Of a stretch of 64,000 nucleotides of DNA, positions 42,355-51,668 are shown one piece after another. Each line of letters begins with the position of its first letter. Position 1 is the stretch's first letter. The translations under genes were made by a program, and so were the position numbers. The notes under the pieces were generated by a model. The model was given only the letters and a program-made list of their open reading frames with translations. It searched no databases and was not told where the DNA came from. Source of the stretch: JAPPLB01 sp965208945 (GTDB lineage Bacteria > Acidobacteriota > Terriglobia > Bryobacterales > UBA6623); NCBI GenBank assembly GCA_965208945.1, contig OZ242366.1:434001-498000 (forward strand), read 5' to 3'.

Positions 42355-44478
42355 TCAAGCCATTGGCGAATCGCTCTGTGTCACCAGTTCTAGCAGTTTC
42401 AGACCGTATTTTGCGGCCAGGGTGGGGCCGAACCCGCGAATGGCCAGGAGGTCCGCCTGTGAGCGCGGCTTCGAGCGGGCAATCCCAACGAGAACGCGGT
42501 CATGCAGGATCCGGAAGGCCGGGATGCGGTGGCGGCGGGCCTCTTGCAAGCGCCAGTCCTTGAGGGCCTTGAGCAAAGCTGCGTCGGGCTGCGCTTCGTC
42601 CGGTTCCACCGCTTCCACGGAATCCGCGGCTGTCTTGGAACGGTCCGCTCGACCCGCCGCCTTCGCCTTGCGCGATTGCTTACTCTCCTTCGCCGCTTTC
42701 TTCCTTGCCGGTGTCTTCTTCGGCAACGGCGCGGGGAGGGTCACGACACCTTCGAGCGAACCCTCGTAACGGAAGCCCTCGGGCGTGAGCTCGACCCAAC
42801 GAAAGCGGATCACGCTGCCGGCCTTTTCGAACGAATCCTCGATCGATCGCACCAACCCCGCCCGCGCCAGCGCCGACACCAAATCCTCGAAGTCGTTGCG
42901 GCTGACCTCGTCGTCCTCGACCAGAGCCCGATGCAAGCGGCCCGAGGTCTGCCGCCTGTGCTTGCGGAGCACCGTCATGATCTGCCGCAGCCTCCGCAGT
43001 TGCTCCGAACTCGGCTTCCGGAAACGTTGAAGCAGCGTGTCATCGGACGCGCAAATATCGCAGATGCCGCAGGCCCGCCGCGCATCATCGAGATCGCCGA
43101 AATGCTTGAGCAAGCCCAGCATGCGGCACACGGGCGATTCGGCATAGCGCGCGATCAAGTCAAGCTGCGCCTTCTTGTGCTCCCGTTGCCGGCCGTAGTC
43201 CAACTGCCAGTGGTCATGCCCGCTGCGAACGCGCTGATCGGGATCGACCACGGCGCCCCCGTGGATCCAAAGTTTCTCGAGCGCTTTCTCGAAGACCAAG
43301 TCCCCGGCCGCCATGCGAGCCTGCAACTGTTCATTCGTCTGCGGCTCACGGCCGAGCAGGTTCCAGAGCCGCTGCAGATGGGACGTGTCGGGATAGTCGC
43401 GCTCCCAGAAGAACTTGTGGGTGTGGCGATCCGCCCAGGAGTACATGAGAACAGCCCGCGACGGCTCACCGTCGCGTCCGGCCCGGCCGATCTCCTGGTA
43501 ATAGCCTTCAAGAGTGCCGGGCAACGCGGTGTGGATGATCGTTCGGATATCCGGCTTGTCGACGCCCATGCCGAAAGCAATGGTCGCCACGATCACTTCG
43601 AAGCGGCCATTGAGAAAGCCGTCCTGCACGAGGTCGCGGTCGTCACTCGCCATACCGGCGTGATAGGGCGCGGCCGGGAAATCGTTCTGCAGCTCCGCGG
43701 CGAGCTCCTCGGCATTCTTGCGCGAGCCGCAGTAGACGATAGCCGGACGCAAGTTCGGTTCCTGGAGCAGTTCCCGCGTTTTCTCTCCGCGAATCGACGG
43801 CGGCGCTTCGACGATCTCGATGGCGATGTTCTCACGCCGGAAACCATGGATGAAACGGGTACAGTCAGCCAGTCCAAGCTGCTCGACGATGTCGTCCTGC
43901 ACCAGCGGCGTGGCCGTGGCGGTCAGCCCGATGACGGGCGCCGGACGGAGCATCGGAATCCGTTCGCCCAGGCGGCGGTACTCGGGACGGAAATCGTGTC
44001 CCCATTGCGAAATGCAATGCGCTTCATCGACCGCGACCAGCGACGGCGTGCGCTTGGCAAGCATCTCGGGGAAGCCCGGAACGGCCAGTCGCTCGGGAGC
44101 GATGTAGAGGTAGTCGAGCTCACCGTGGAGATAGGCAAAGCAGACCTGCCTTGAATCATCGCGGCTGCGTCCCGAGTGAATCCGGTCCGCTCGCAGGCCG
44201 AGAGCCTGGAGCTTCGGCACCTGGTCTTCCATCAATGCGATCAGGGGACTGACAACCAGCGCGACCCCGTTGCGTGCGAGCCCCGGAAGCTGATAGCAAA
44301 GCGACTTCCCGGCGCCGGTCGGCATCACGAGGAGCACATCGTTGCCGCCGCCGACGGCGTGGCAGACGTCGCGCTGGTAAGGCCGGAAGCGTTCGTGACC
44401 GAATGTCGAGCGCAGCAGGGAATCGAGAGCGGGGGGCGCCGCGGCTACGGATTCCCCGGTTGGTGAGAGCGGATCCAA
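42355..44478 (-). CDS. recQ: ATP-dependent DNA helicase RecQ
   Basis: 707 residues with a TTG start at 44478, 7 bases after the upstream stop codon, so probably translationally coupled. Helicase motifs: FRPYQRDVCHAV (motif 0), MPTGAGKSLCYQLPG (Walker A), VAVDEAHCISQWGHDFRPEY (DEAH), TATATPLVQDDI, ATIAFGMGVDKPDIR and QEIGRAGRDG. A zinc-binding segment with CGICDICA and an RQC winged helix follow. A Lys/Ala-rich linker (KKTPARKKAAKESKQSRKAK) leads to a C-terminal HRDC domain (WRLQEARRHRIPAFRILHD). It unwinds forked DNA in recombination and repair. Confidence 0.96.
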   Translation of the reverse strand: MDPLSPTGESVAAAPPALDSLLRSTFGHERFRPYQRDVCHAVGGGNDVLLVMPTGAGKSLCYQLPGLARNGVALVVSPLIALMEDQVPKLQALGLRADRIHSGRSRDDSRQVCFAYLHGELDYLYIAPERLAVPGFPEMLAKRTPSLVAVDEAHCISQWGHDFRPEYRRLGERIPMLRPAPVIGLTATATPLVQDDIVEQLGLADCTRFIHGFRRENIAIEIVEAPPSIRGEKTRELLQEPNLRPAIVYCGSRKNAEELAAELQNDFPAAPYHAGMASDDRDLVQDGFLNGRFEVIVATIAFGMGVDKPDIRTIIHTALPGTLEGYYQEIGRAGRDGEPSRAVLMYSWADRHTHKFFWERDYPDTSHLQRLWNLLGREPQTNEQLQARMAAGDLVFEKALEKLWIHGGAVVDPDQRVRSGHDHWQLDYGRQREHKKAQLDLIARYAESPVCRMLGLLKHFGDLDDARRACGICDICASDDTLLQRFRKPSSEQLRRLRQIMTVLRKHRRQTSGRLHRALVEDDEVSRNDFEDLVSALARAGLVRSIEDSFEKAGSVIRFRWVELTPEGFRYEGSLEGVVTLPAPLPKKTPARKKAAKESKQSRKAKAAGRADRSKTAADSVEAVEPDEAQPDAALLKALKDWRLQEARRHRIPAFRILHDRVLVGIARSKPRSQADLLAIRGFGPTLAAKYGLKLLELVTQSDSPMA

Positions 44479-44485
44479 AATCAGT

Positions 44486-46396
44486 CTATTCCGTTGCTAT
44501 TCCCAATATCTCATCGATCGTGACGGAGGCGATCGGGTGATAGAGCGGCCGCGCCTTGCTGTAAATCGCGGCCGCCCGCCGCTTGCCCTCGTCCGTCTTG
44601 GCCAACTCGGCGTAGAGCGGCCTGAGGAACTTGCGACGGCCCACCGAGGTAAGGAACTCTTCCATTTTCGGATATGCCGGTTCGTAGCCGCTTCTGACCG
44701 ACATCAACAGCCACTGATGCAGGATCTCCGAGTTCCCACTGGCGGTGAGCCGGAAGGCATCATCGAGTTCTTTCATGCGCTCGGCTTCGAATCTCTCCGG
44801 CAGCGCACGCAGAAACCGCAGCCATTCCTGAGTGGTCCATTGACCGACGGGCATCCCGGAGAGCGCCGCTCCGCCTTCGTACCAACGGTTCGCCAGCGCT
44901 TCGACGCGCTCGAAGTTCCCGGAGACCGGCAACGCAACGTCCTCCGGCAATCCGGGTTTCCGGATCCAATCTCCAACGGCAATTTTCTCCGCGAGCCCCG
45001 GATTGTTGCGGAACAGATATTCGTCGAGGTAGCTGACGAAGTCGGCGGTCGTCACGCTCCGGAACGCGAAACGGTCGAAGTAGCTCCGCAGGAACGTGTC
45101 GAAACGATCGCGGCCCGCCGCCTGCTCGAGAGCACGCAACAGAAGCATCCCCTTCACGTAGGGCACCAGCGTGAATCCCTCATCGGGATCGCGGCCTTTC
45201 AGGTCAACGTACAGGACCTGGTCGCGCGGCTCCAGCTCCTTCATCTCTTCCCGCAGTTCCTGGACCTCGAGCGCCGACTCCATCTCTGAACGTTCGCGCC
45301 CGAAGACAGCCTCCTGGATGCGGTTTTCCAAATAGACCGTGAAGCCTTCGTTCAACCAGAAATCGCGCCAAGTCGCGTTCGTGACCAAGTTGCCCGACCA
45401 CGAATGCGCCAGCTCATGCGCGATCAACGAGACCAAGCTCTTGTCTCCCGCAAGAATCGTCGGCGTCGCGAAAGTAAGTCTCGGGTTCTCCATCCCCCCG
45501 AACGGGAAGCTCGGAGGCAGAACGAGAATGTCGTAGCGCTGCCATTGATAAGGGCCGTAGAGCTTCTCGACGGCCGCCATCATGTCCTCGGTGTCCTCGA
45601 ACTCCCTGGCCGCGCTTGCTACGACGGACGGCTCGGCATATACGCCGGTCCGCTCGCTCATGGCCTGGAAAGCGAGGTCGCCGACGGCCAACGCAATCAG
45701 GTACGCCGGAATCGGCTGCGGCATCTGGAAGTGATACTCGCCCGGCGCAGCCGCATCGGACGGCTGACGCGCTTCCATCTCGGCGCTCATCACGGCGAAC
45801 AACTCTTTCGGCGTGCGTATCGTCGCCGAGTACGTCACGCGAACGCCCGGGCTGTCTTGAATGGGGATCCAACTGCGGGCGTGAATCGCCTGCGACTGCG
45901 TAAACAGAAACGGATGCTTCTTCCCAGCCGTTTGAGCCGGCCCCAACCACTGCAAGCCGGAAGCATCAGGACTCGTCGAATAATGAACACGCACTCTCTC
46001 GGCGTCCGGCGGAAGCGTGACACGCAAGGGAGCGCCCAGCACGGGGTCCGGTTCACCGAGCGCAAACCCGGCCGCAGAAAACTCCCCCGAGGAGCCCGCC
46101 GCCTCGACGCCCGCGATCGCAAGGCCGCGCGTATCGAGCACAACCTCATCAGCTTGACCTTGACGCTTCACATGCAGCGTCGCCGAGCCCTCCAGCGACT
46201 TGCGCTCGAACGAAACGTCGAGATCCAGCTCGACACGACTCACCCGCACCTGATCGGGGTTGGAATAGGAATGATGGTCTTCTCTCACATTGGGAATCAC
46301 GGGAAGGCTGTCGTTGACCGGAGCACAGGCCGACCAGGCGAACAGGGTTGCCAGACCGAACAGGCAAAGGGTCGTTTTAGGCAACGAAGCAACCAT
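44486..46396 (-). CDS. M1-family aminopeptidase, leukotriene A4 hydrolase-like lipoprotein
   Basis: 636 residues with a lipoprotein-type signal (LCLFGLATLFAWSAC). Exopeptidase motif GGMENPRLTFATP, zinc site HELAHSWSGN (His327, His331) and WLNEGFTVYLENR with Glu 18-19 residues further. The C-terminal helical domain (EALANRWYEGGAALSG, SVGRRKFLRPLYAELAKTDEG) matches the LTA4-hydrolase group. It removes N-terminal residues from peptides in the periplasm. It ends 7 bases before recQ on the same strand; the pairing looks like operon packing rather than shared function. Confidence 0.93.
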   Translation of the reverse strand: MVASLPKTTLCLFGLATLFAWSACAPVNDSLPVIPNVREDHHSYSNPDQVRVSRVELDLDVSFERKSLEGSATLHVKRQGQADEVVLDTRGLAIAGVEAAGSSGEFSAAGFALGEPDPVLGAPLRVTLPPDAERVRVHYSTSPDASGLQWLGPAQTAGKKHPFLFTQSQAIHARSWIPIQDSPGVRVTYSATIRTPKELFAVMSAEMEARQPSDAAAPGEYHFQMPQPIPAYLIALAVGDLAFQAMSERTGVYAEPSVVASAAREFEDTEDMMAAVEKLYGPYQWQRYDILVLPPSFPFGGMENPRLTFATPTILAGDKSLVSLIAHELAHSWSGNLVTNATWRDFWLNEGFTVYLENRIQEAVFGRERSEMESALEVQELREEMKELEPRDQVLYVDLKGRDPDEGFTLVPYVKGMLLLRALEQAAGRDRFDTFLRSYFDRFAFRSVTTADFVSYLDEYLFRNNPGLAEKIAVGDWIRKPGLPEDVALPVSGNFERVEALANRWYEGGAALSGMPVGQWTTQEWLRFLRALPERFEAERMKELDDAFRLTASGNSEILHQWLLMSVRSGYEPAYPKMEEFLTSVGRRKFLRPLYAELAKTDEGKRRAAAIYSKARPLYHPIASVTIDEILGIATE

Positions 46397-46572
46397 TCGT
46401 CAGAAAACATTCTTCCACATTCGATCGGGTTGGCTCATTCTGCGTTCCCAAACCGAACCAGACAGTCGTCGGTCAACACTTTCCGCAGGAGATTGTTCTA
46501 CCGCGACGGGACGAAGCAAACGGGCAACCGAAGACTTGTAGGTGGGTGGAAAGTATCGCTGTGCTCTGAACT

Positions 46573-47193
46573 TCAACAGGATGTCCGGACTACGAGATAA
46601 CGGAACAGTCGGTTTGGTCCATTTCCCAAGTTGGCGTAGTTGTGCCAGCGGAGGTCATAAGAGCCTCTGAGGAGGATAGATTCCTTCCGATTCTTAGTCG
46701 TTCCATCGCTGGCTCGCTCGGCCCATGCCATTTGTCCGGTTATCTTTCGGCCGTCATGGAGGCGAAATGCTACATCGACCGTGTCAGGACGTGAGGAGCT
46801 TTTCCAGTATGTCGGGTCGTTGGTCAGCAGAACCGCGATCCCTGCTCGTGCTTGCGGCAGTTTAGAGAGTTGTTCCAGCCTCTGGATGTCTTTCAGGAAA
46901 TCGTATCGGCGAATGTCCTGAGCTGACTGATCGAGGAGCGCGAACGATTCATCGTCACGTTCAAGGTGTAGTTTACCTGTGTAGTACTTCAATTCCATCG
47001 CAACTCCGATATTGGGAAGCCAGAGGTCAAGGTACAACCGTTTGGTGAGAAAGGGCTTGTATTCCAAACGAACCTCACAATCCGGCATTTCTTCGTGAAT
47101 GCGCCACGCGAGTGCGTGCTGGAAGTCCGCCTCGGAGTGAAACACTGGTCGATAGCGAGCCAGCTCTTTCATAAGGTGAGTGATATCAAGCAC
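46573..47193 (-). CDS. Hypothetical protein with PD-(D/E)XK nuclease-like core
   Basis: 206 residues from GTG 47193, with AAGAGGTGG upstream. The segment FHSEADFQHALAWRIHEEMPDC followed by RLYLDLWLPNIGVAMELKYYTG gives E-x(n)-D-x(n)-ExK, the PD-(D/E)XK arrangement (Asp in YLDLWL, Glu and Lys in MELKY). Later, GIAVLLTNDPTYW is a typical further strand. It could be a restriction-type or repair nuclease or an inactive relative. It lies beside an IS630 remnant and the large helicase, in a likely defence region. Confidence 0.65.
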   Translation of the reverse strand: MLDITHLMKELARYRPVFHSEADFQHALAWRIHEEMPDCEVRLEYKPFLTKRLYLDLWLPNIGVAMELKYYTGKLHLERDDESFALLDQSAQDIRRYDFLKDIQRLEQLSKLPQARAGIAVLLTNDPTYWKSSSRPDTVDVAFRLHDGRKITGQMAWAERASDGTTKNRKESILLRGSYDLRWHNYANLGNGPNRLFRYLVVRTSC

Positions 47194-47229
47194 AATCAGG
47201 CCACCTCTTGATCGTCAAACCTACATGCC

Positions 47230-47580
47230 GTGATCAAAGCGATGCTACGTCACATCGACCAACCGTTGCTGACCGTCCGGGACCGGTTGCCGACCCATTA
47301 CAGCCGCCTCGTACGGGAGTTTCTCGAACTCTCTGAGGAACCCATCGTGACGAAGTACTCGCCGGCATATGCCCCGGAACTGAACCCGGTGGAATAGCTC
47401 TGGATCTACTGGAAGCGGCACAAGTTGCCGAATGTCTGTCCACAAGGCCAGACCGAGCTGAGCAAGCGTGCTCGCCGGGCACAGCATCGTGAGAGTCGCA
47501 GACCGCGCTTGATCACAGCCTTCTGGAAACAGTCTTTTAATTGCTTCGAATAACTCTATAGTATGTGAGATTCAATGGGC
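47230..47580 (+). pseudogene. IS630-family transposase 3' remnant (copy 1)
   Basis: C-terminal part of a DDE_3 transposase: VIKAMLRHIDQPLL, VRDRLPTHYSRLVREFLE and YSPAYAPELNPVE, then an in-frame TAG (47395-47397), then LWIYWKRHKLPNVC and PRLITAFWKQSF to a TAA at 47551. The N-terminal half is missing. The end AACTCTATA...GATTCAATG also occurs in the copy at 51281. Confidence 0.8.
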
Positions 47581-47697
47581 GGCGAATCACGGCTGATCAG
47601 GCTCTTGAAGTAGGAGGGGAACCTTCAGGACCTTTCTCGCTCTTCAACTGATGAATGCTTACTATCCGTCGTCGCTGACTGCGCCCTTCATCAACCG

Positions 47698-50600
47698 TTG
47701 ACGAAACTCCCCAAAGATCTACGTTTCATTCCGCTGAAATACGACGGACGCTGTGGATCGTGCGCGAAAAGGCTGGAAGCGGGCGAGCGTGCACATTGGT
47801 CACCTTCGTCGAAGAAGGTTTGGTGTATTGATTGTGCTGGCGGTAAGAGTTCCTCTGTCCAAATCACATCCGATCACGTAGAGGCCGGTTCGAGGAAGAC
47901 GGCAACGAACGAAAACTCCAGCAGGTCAAGCGAGTCAAAACCGGGTGCTAACAGCAAGCAAACTCGCTGGCGTCAACTATGCAAATATGCGCAACGGTGC
48001 ATTGAAGCGGAAGCCGCGAAATCACTGGTCGCGTATGTCAATGAGAACGCTCTGTGGTTCTTGCATCCTGGGGACGAGAAACTCGTAGTCGGGGTGAGCG
48101 ACTCGACCCCAGTGCCTGGCAAACTCTCTGACAGACTGATGTCTCGAAAAGTGTCGATCATGTATGGCTGGCCGACAGTCGTCTTAATCGACCGGGATCA
48201 CACGCCCAAGGTGGCCCCTCTTTTCGTTGTCCAAGTCGAACCGAAACGAGACCCGGACAACCAGTGGGCGCTTCACGGCAATACTGAACCAGAGTTCAAC
48301 CTGGCCGTAACAGCCAGCGGTATCTTCGACTTTTCGATCACTGAAGACATCAGCGAACTGTTGAGTGACGGCTTACCGTTCAACGATGTCGATGCTTTCG
48401 CCGATCTCGCCGTAGGAACAGCCGATGTGCTCGGGCTACAGATCGTGTCACCTCTCAACCCCAAAAGCCTCGAATCAAAAATAGATCGTAAACAAGGCGT
48501 CTACAACGCTGCGATTTCGGTCGTGGCCGAGTGGTCTGGATACACCAGCAAACTTCGCAAGGAGTTGCGACAACTGCAGGAACGGGAAGACTGGGCGACT
48601 ACGGCCGCTGCTCATCTTGTCCCGGAAGGTTTCTCGCAGAAGGACGACACGCGACACCGGTCCGGGCCTCTTGCAGCACCACTTCCATGCAACCAGTCAC
48701 AGGAGGAAACTCTGGAGCGTCTCCGAAGAGAGCCTCTAACGATCGTTACCGGCCCGCCTGGAACTGGCAAGACGCAACTTGTTGTGAACGCAGTCGTGAA
48801 CGCTTGGCTGGACGGTGACAAGGTCCTGGTGACCTCGACCAACAACGGAGCGGTTGACGTCGCCGTCCAACGTGCGGCACGGGATGTGAGTAGAGGCCTG
48901 CTGGTCCGAACGGGAAACCGCGAGAAGCGTGTGGACGTACCGGGCCGAATTGCTGCGGCGTCCAATCAGGCTGCAACTCAGCGCGGCAATCTGGCCGCCG
49001 CGCGAGCCGGTTTGAAACGCGCTGTCACCGAGCGTACCCAGGTGATGGAGACACTAGCGCGGCTGGACGAATTGGACGCGGAACTGTTATGCATCGTCGA
49101 GGAGCAGGAAAAACTCAAACCCGCCTTGACAAAGGCGGCGCGCACACTCTGGGCCGACACCTATCCTCCTAGACTACCCATCAATTCCCGTCAAATAGAG
49201 CAACGAGCCAGACGGTTGTTGCGGACGTGGTGGTTTCCTCGCCTCCGCGCACGCCGCTTTCGCAGAAGACTTAGCTGCCTGGAAACCGCTCCACTAAAGC
49301 AACTCGCCAGCTGGGCATGGATTGATCAGCGTATAGCAACGCTCGCCTCCCAATTGGTGACTGGACGAGCCGAACGTCAGCAACTGAGATCCACACTAGG
49401 AGACATTACGACCAGCGTGCAGGACACCGACGAGAAATGGGCCAATGCAAGCCTCCGCGCAATCCGTGTAGACACGGCAGCGCGCATCATTTCTGGAGCC
49501 GACCGTCTCGCAGCGTTCGATAAGATCTCCGCTCATAGCGACCCTTTCCAACGAGCAGTCGGTAATTCCTTCCACCACTTGCGAGGCTGGGCGTGCACGG
49601 CGCTCACAGCGGAATCCAACTTTCCCTTGGAGTCCGGGCTGTTTGACCTCGTGATCGTCGACGAAGCCAGTCAGTGCAACCTCGCGGCAGTGCTGCCGTT
49701 GGCCTACCGCGCCAAACGTCTGGCAGTTGTGGGAGATCCCTGCCAACTGAATCCGATCGTTTCCCTCGGCGATGGACTTTTGCAGGAGATCGCCGCACAA
49801 ACCGGGTTCGACGACGATGATCTGCGCACGCGTGGCATCCACCACAAATTCGGTTCGGCCTACTTCGCGTTTGAGTTTGCTGCTAGACCCCGAACACCGG
49901 TTCTTCTCAACGAGCACTACCGCTGCCACCCACACATCGCTCGTTGGTTCAACAAGACGTTCTACAAGGGTGAACTCACCGTGTTGACGGATGTCTCGGA
50001 TGTATCCCAGCGGGATCGCGCCATCGACTGGCACGATGTCGAAGGCAAGGCAGTACGGTCCACCACTGGAAGCTGGCTAAACCGGGCAGAAGCGGAGCAA
50101 ACAGTGAAACAACTCCATGGTGTAATCGAATCGAATTATGAAACCGTTGGCGTGGTGACACCGTTCACTGCGCAGGCGCAGCTCATCGATGAGCTCGCAT
50201 GGAGACAACTCGGCAAGGGTTTTCTGGACGACATCGGCTTTGTGAGTGGAACCGCACACCGTCTGCAGGGAGGCGAGCGTGATGCCATCTTGTTTTCTTC
50301 CGTACTTTCTCCCGGCACCTCCCCGAGCGGCGCCCGTTGGATAGAAAAGGAAAGAAATCTCCTGAACGTGGCAGTTAGCCGCGCCCGTCGCGCGCTGATC
50401 GTTCTTGGCCATCCGCTCATAGGAAATTGTGAGAGTCCAACTCTGGCCTCCCTGCGCGCCTATCTGCAAGATGAAGTCGCAGTCAATGAGGGCTCGTGTA
50501 CAACGGTCGCTGAGTTCCGCACGGACAGCACGTCCGAGAGACTCCTACTCGACGCCTTGCAACTTGGGGACCTCTTGCCCTACGCCAAGCTCGAGGTAGA

Positions 50601-50853
50601 AGGGTACGAGTTGGATTTTGCATTGCTGGAACAAGGGATCAAGCTGAACGTTGAGGTGGACGGCGATCAGCACCTGGACGCCAGAGGCCGACAACGGCGC
50701 CAGGACCTCGCACGTGACCGCATCCTAGCCAAACTCGGTTGGACTGTCCTACGGATACCGGCGTGGCGATGCCACGAGGAAATTGACTCAGTGATTGACG
50801 AAATCAGGAAAACACGGGACCGATTGCTGGACGAAGCTGGTAGCTGGTGCTAG
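47698..50853 (+). CDS. Zinc-ribbon SF1 helicase fused to a Vsr/DUF559-like nuclease (candidate defence protein)
   Basis: 1051 residues; TTG 47698 is the only sensible start. Residues 14-48 form a zinc ribbon (CGSC at 19-22, CIDC at 43-46) like those found in DNA-binding and restriction proteins. An SF1 (UPF1/Dna2-like) helicase follows: Walker A GPPGTGKT 352-359, a long coiled-coil insertion about 410-640, DEAS 655-658, VVGDPCQLNPIVS, LNEHYRCHP, VGVVTPFTAQA and LLNVAVSRARRAL. The last 90 residues have LDFALLEQGIKLNVEVDGDQHLD and RDRILAKLGWTVLRIPAW, a DUF559/Vsr-type endonuclease. Helicase-nuclease fusions of this kind are common in antiphage systems; that role is inference. Confidence 0.88.
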   Translation: MTKLPKDLRFIPLKYDGRCGSCAKRLEAGERAHWSPSSKKVWCIDCAGGKSSSVQITSDHVEAGSRKTATNENSSRSSESKPGANSKQTRWRQLCKYAQRCIEAEAAKSLVAYVNENALWFLHPGDEKLVVGVSDSTPVPGKLSDRLMSRKVSIMYGWPTVVLIDRDHTPKVAPLFVVQVEPKRDPDNQWALHGNTEPEFNLAVTASGIFDFSITEDISELLSDGLPFNDVDAFADLAVGTADVLGLQIVSPLNPKSLESKIDRKQGVYNAAISVVAEWSGYTSKLRKELRQLQEREDWATTAAAHLVPEGFSQKDDTRHRSGPLAAPLPCNQSQEETLERLRREPLTIVTGPPGTGKTQLVVNAVVNAWLDGDKVLVTSTNNGAVDVAVQRAARDVSRGLLVRTGNREKRVDVPGRIAAASNQAATQRGNLAAARAGLKRAVTERTQVMETLARLDELDAELLCIVEEQEKLKPALTKAARTLWADTYPPRLPINSRQIEQRARRLLRTWWFPRLRARRFRRRLSCLETAPLKQLASWAWIDQRIATLASQLVTGRAERQQLRSTLGDITTSVQDTDEKWANASLRAIRVDTAARIISGADRLAAFDKISAHSDPFQRAVGNSFHHLRGWACTALTAESNFPLESGLFDLVIVDEASQCNLAAVLPLAYRAKRLAVVGDPCQLNPIVSLGDGLLQEIAAQTGFDDDDLRTRGIHHKFGSAYFAFEFAARPRTPVLLNEHYRCHPHIARWFNKTFYKGELTVLTDVSDVSQRDRAIDWHDVEGKAVRSTTGSWLNRAEAEQTVKQLHGVIESNYETVGVVTPFTAQAQLIDELAWRQLGKGFLDDIGFVSGTAHRLQGGERDAILFSSVLSPGTSPSGARWIEKERNLLNVAVSRARRALIVLGHPLIGNCESPTLASLRAYLQDEVAVNEGSCTTVAEFRTDSTSERLLLDALQLGDLLPYAKLEVEGYELDFALLEQGIKLNVEVDGDQHLDARGRQRRQDLARDRILAKLGWTVLRIPAWRCHEEIDSVIDEIRKTRDRLLDEAGSWC

Positions 50854-51280
50854 ATGTCTCGACGTTCGCGTTTGACCTCCTGGTCAACAAATCCGAAACG
50901 TCAGCTCCTGGAGACCACTCATCGTGTTCCTCTGATTCACTTGGAAGATGTAAGACAACGCTTCAATTTCTGAAAATCAGGCCACAACATCTAGGACCTT
51001 GGAACACTCCTTATTGACCTCCGCATAATATAAGATGACCTTTGAAGGTTTTTGCTTGTCTTACCTGAGATGGGGAATCCAAGAGGAGTAAGACGAGATT
51101 CTTAGGCTCTGGAGAAGCGAGTGTGGGCGGCCGTGCGGATGGTCGTCGAGTATGGCTGGAGTCAGTCCTCAGCATTTCGGAATACGTGACTCCTGAGTTC
51201 CTTGAGCGATCAAGCTTTACTCCATAAGCCTCCGGGCGTGTCACGGCGCCCGCGTGACTTCACCACGCACTGCCAACCGA
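50854..51280. other. Gap downstream of the helicase-nuclease
   Basis: No gene recognised; leads into the second IS630 remnant. Confidence 0.4.
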
Positions 51281-51655
51281 GGTGATCTACTTTTTCAAAG
51301 CGCTGCTGCGTCATATCGACACGACAAAGCGTTGCTATTCGTGTGGGATCGACTGTCGGCTCGCCGCAACTGCCTTGTGCGACCTTGTGTGGGAGTTTAT
51401 GAAAATTTCAGAAGGACACATCGTGACGGAGTACTTGCTGTCCTATGCCCGGAAGTGAACCCTGTGTAAACCTCTGGGGCTACTGGAAGCAGCACGAACT
51501 GCTCAATGTTTGTTGGAAAGACTATGGGGAACTGAGTGCGCGAGCCCGTCCACCGCTGCGCAGCGTGCGCCCCAAACCACGGTTGATCACAGCCTTCTGC
51601 AAACTGTCTTCTTTTTACTTCAATTAACTCTATATTTCACAAGACTCAATGATTT
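51281..51655 (+). pseudogene. IS630-family transposase 3' remnant (copy 2, more decayed)
   Basis: Same orientation and same part of the transposase as the 47230 copy, with frameshifts: matching stretches are AAAGCGCTGCTGCGTCATAT, then GGGAGTTT, ATCGTGACGGAGTACTTGC, TACTGGAAGCAGCACGAACT and TTGATCACAGCCTTCTG. It ends with the shared AACTCTATA..CAAGACTCAATG. Confidence 0.75.
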
Positions 51656-51668
51656 GTCGTGTTCCCGA

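Noticed and set aside
42168..42563. A 131-codon frame between the methyltransferase and recQ
   Set aside because: The 3' half is antisense to recQ and the 5' half has no recognisable feature; the gap 42077-42354 is best left as non-coding.
42502..44154. A 550-codon plus-strand open frame
   Set aside because: Antisense to recQ, which has every helicase motif.
45404..46600. A 398-codon plus-strand open frame
   Set aside because: Antisense to the M1 aminopeptidase, with Arg/His-rich shadow composition.
47230..51655. Calling the helicase region an active composite transposon
   Set aside because: Both IS630 copies are 3' remnants with stop codons or frameshifts, so they cannot encode transposase; only past IS involvement is supported.
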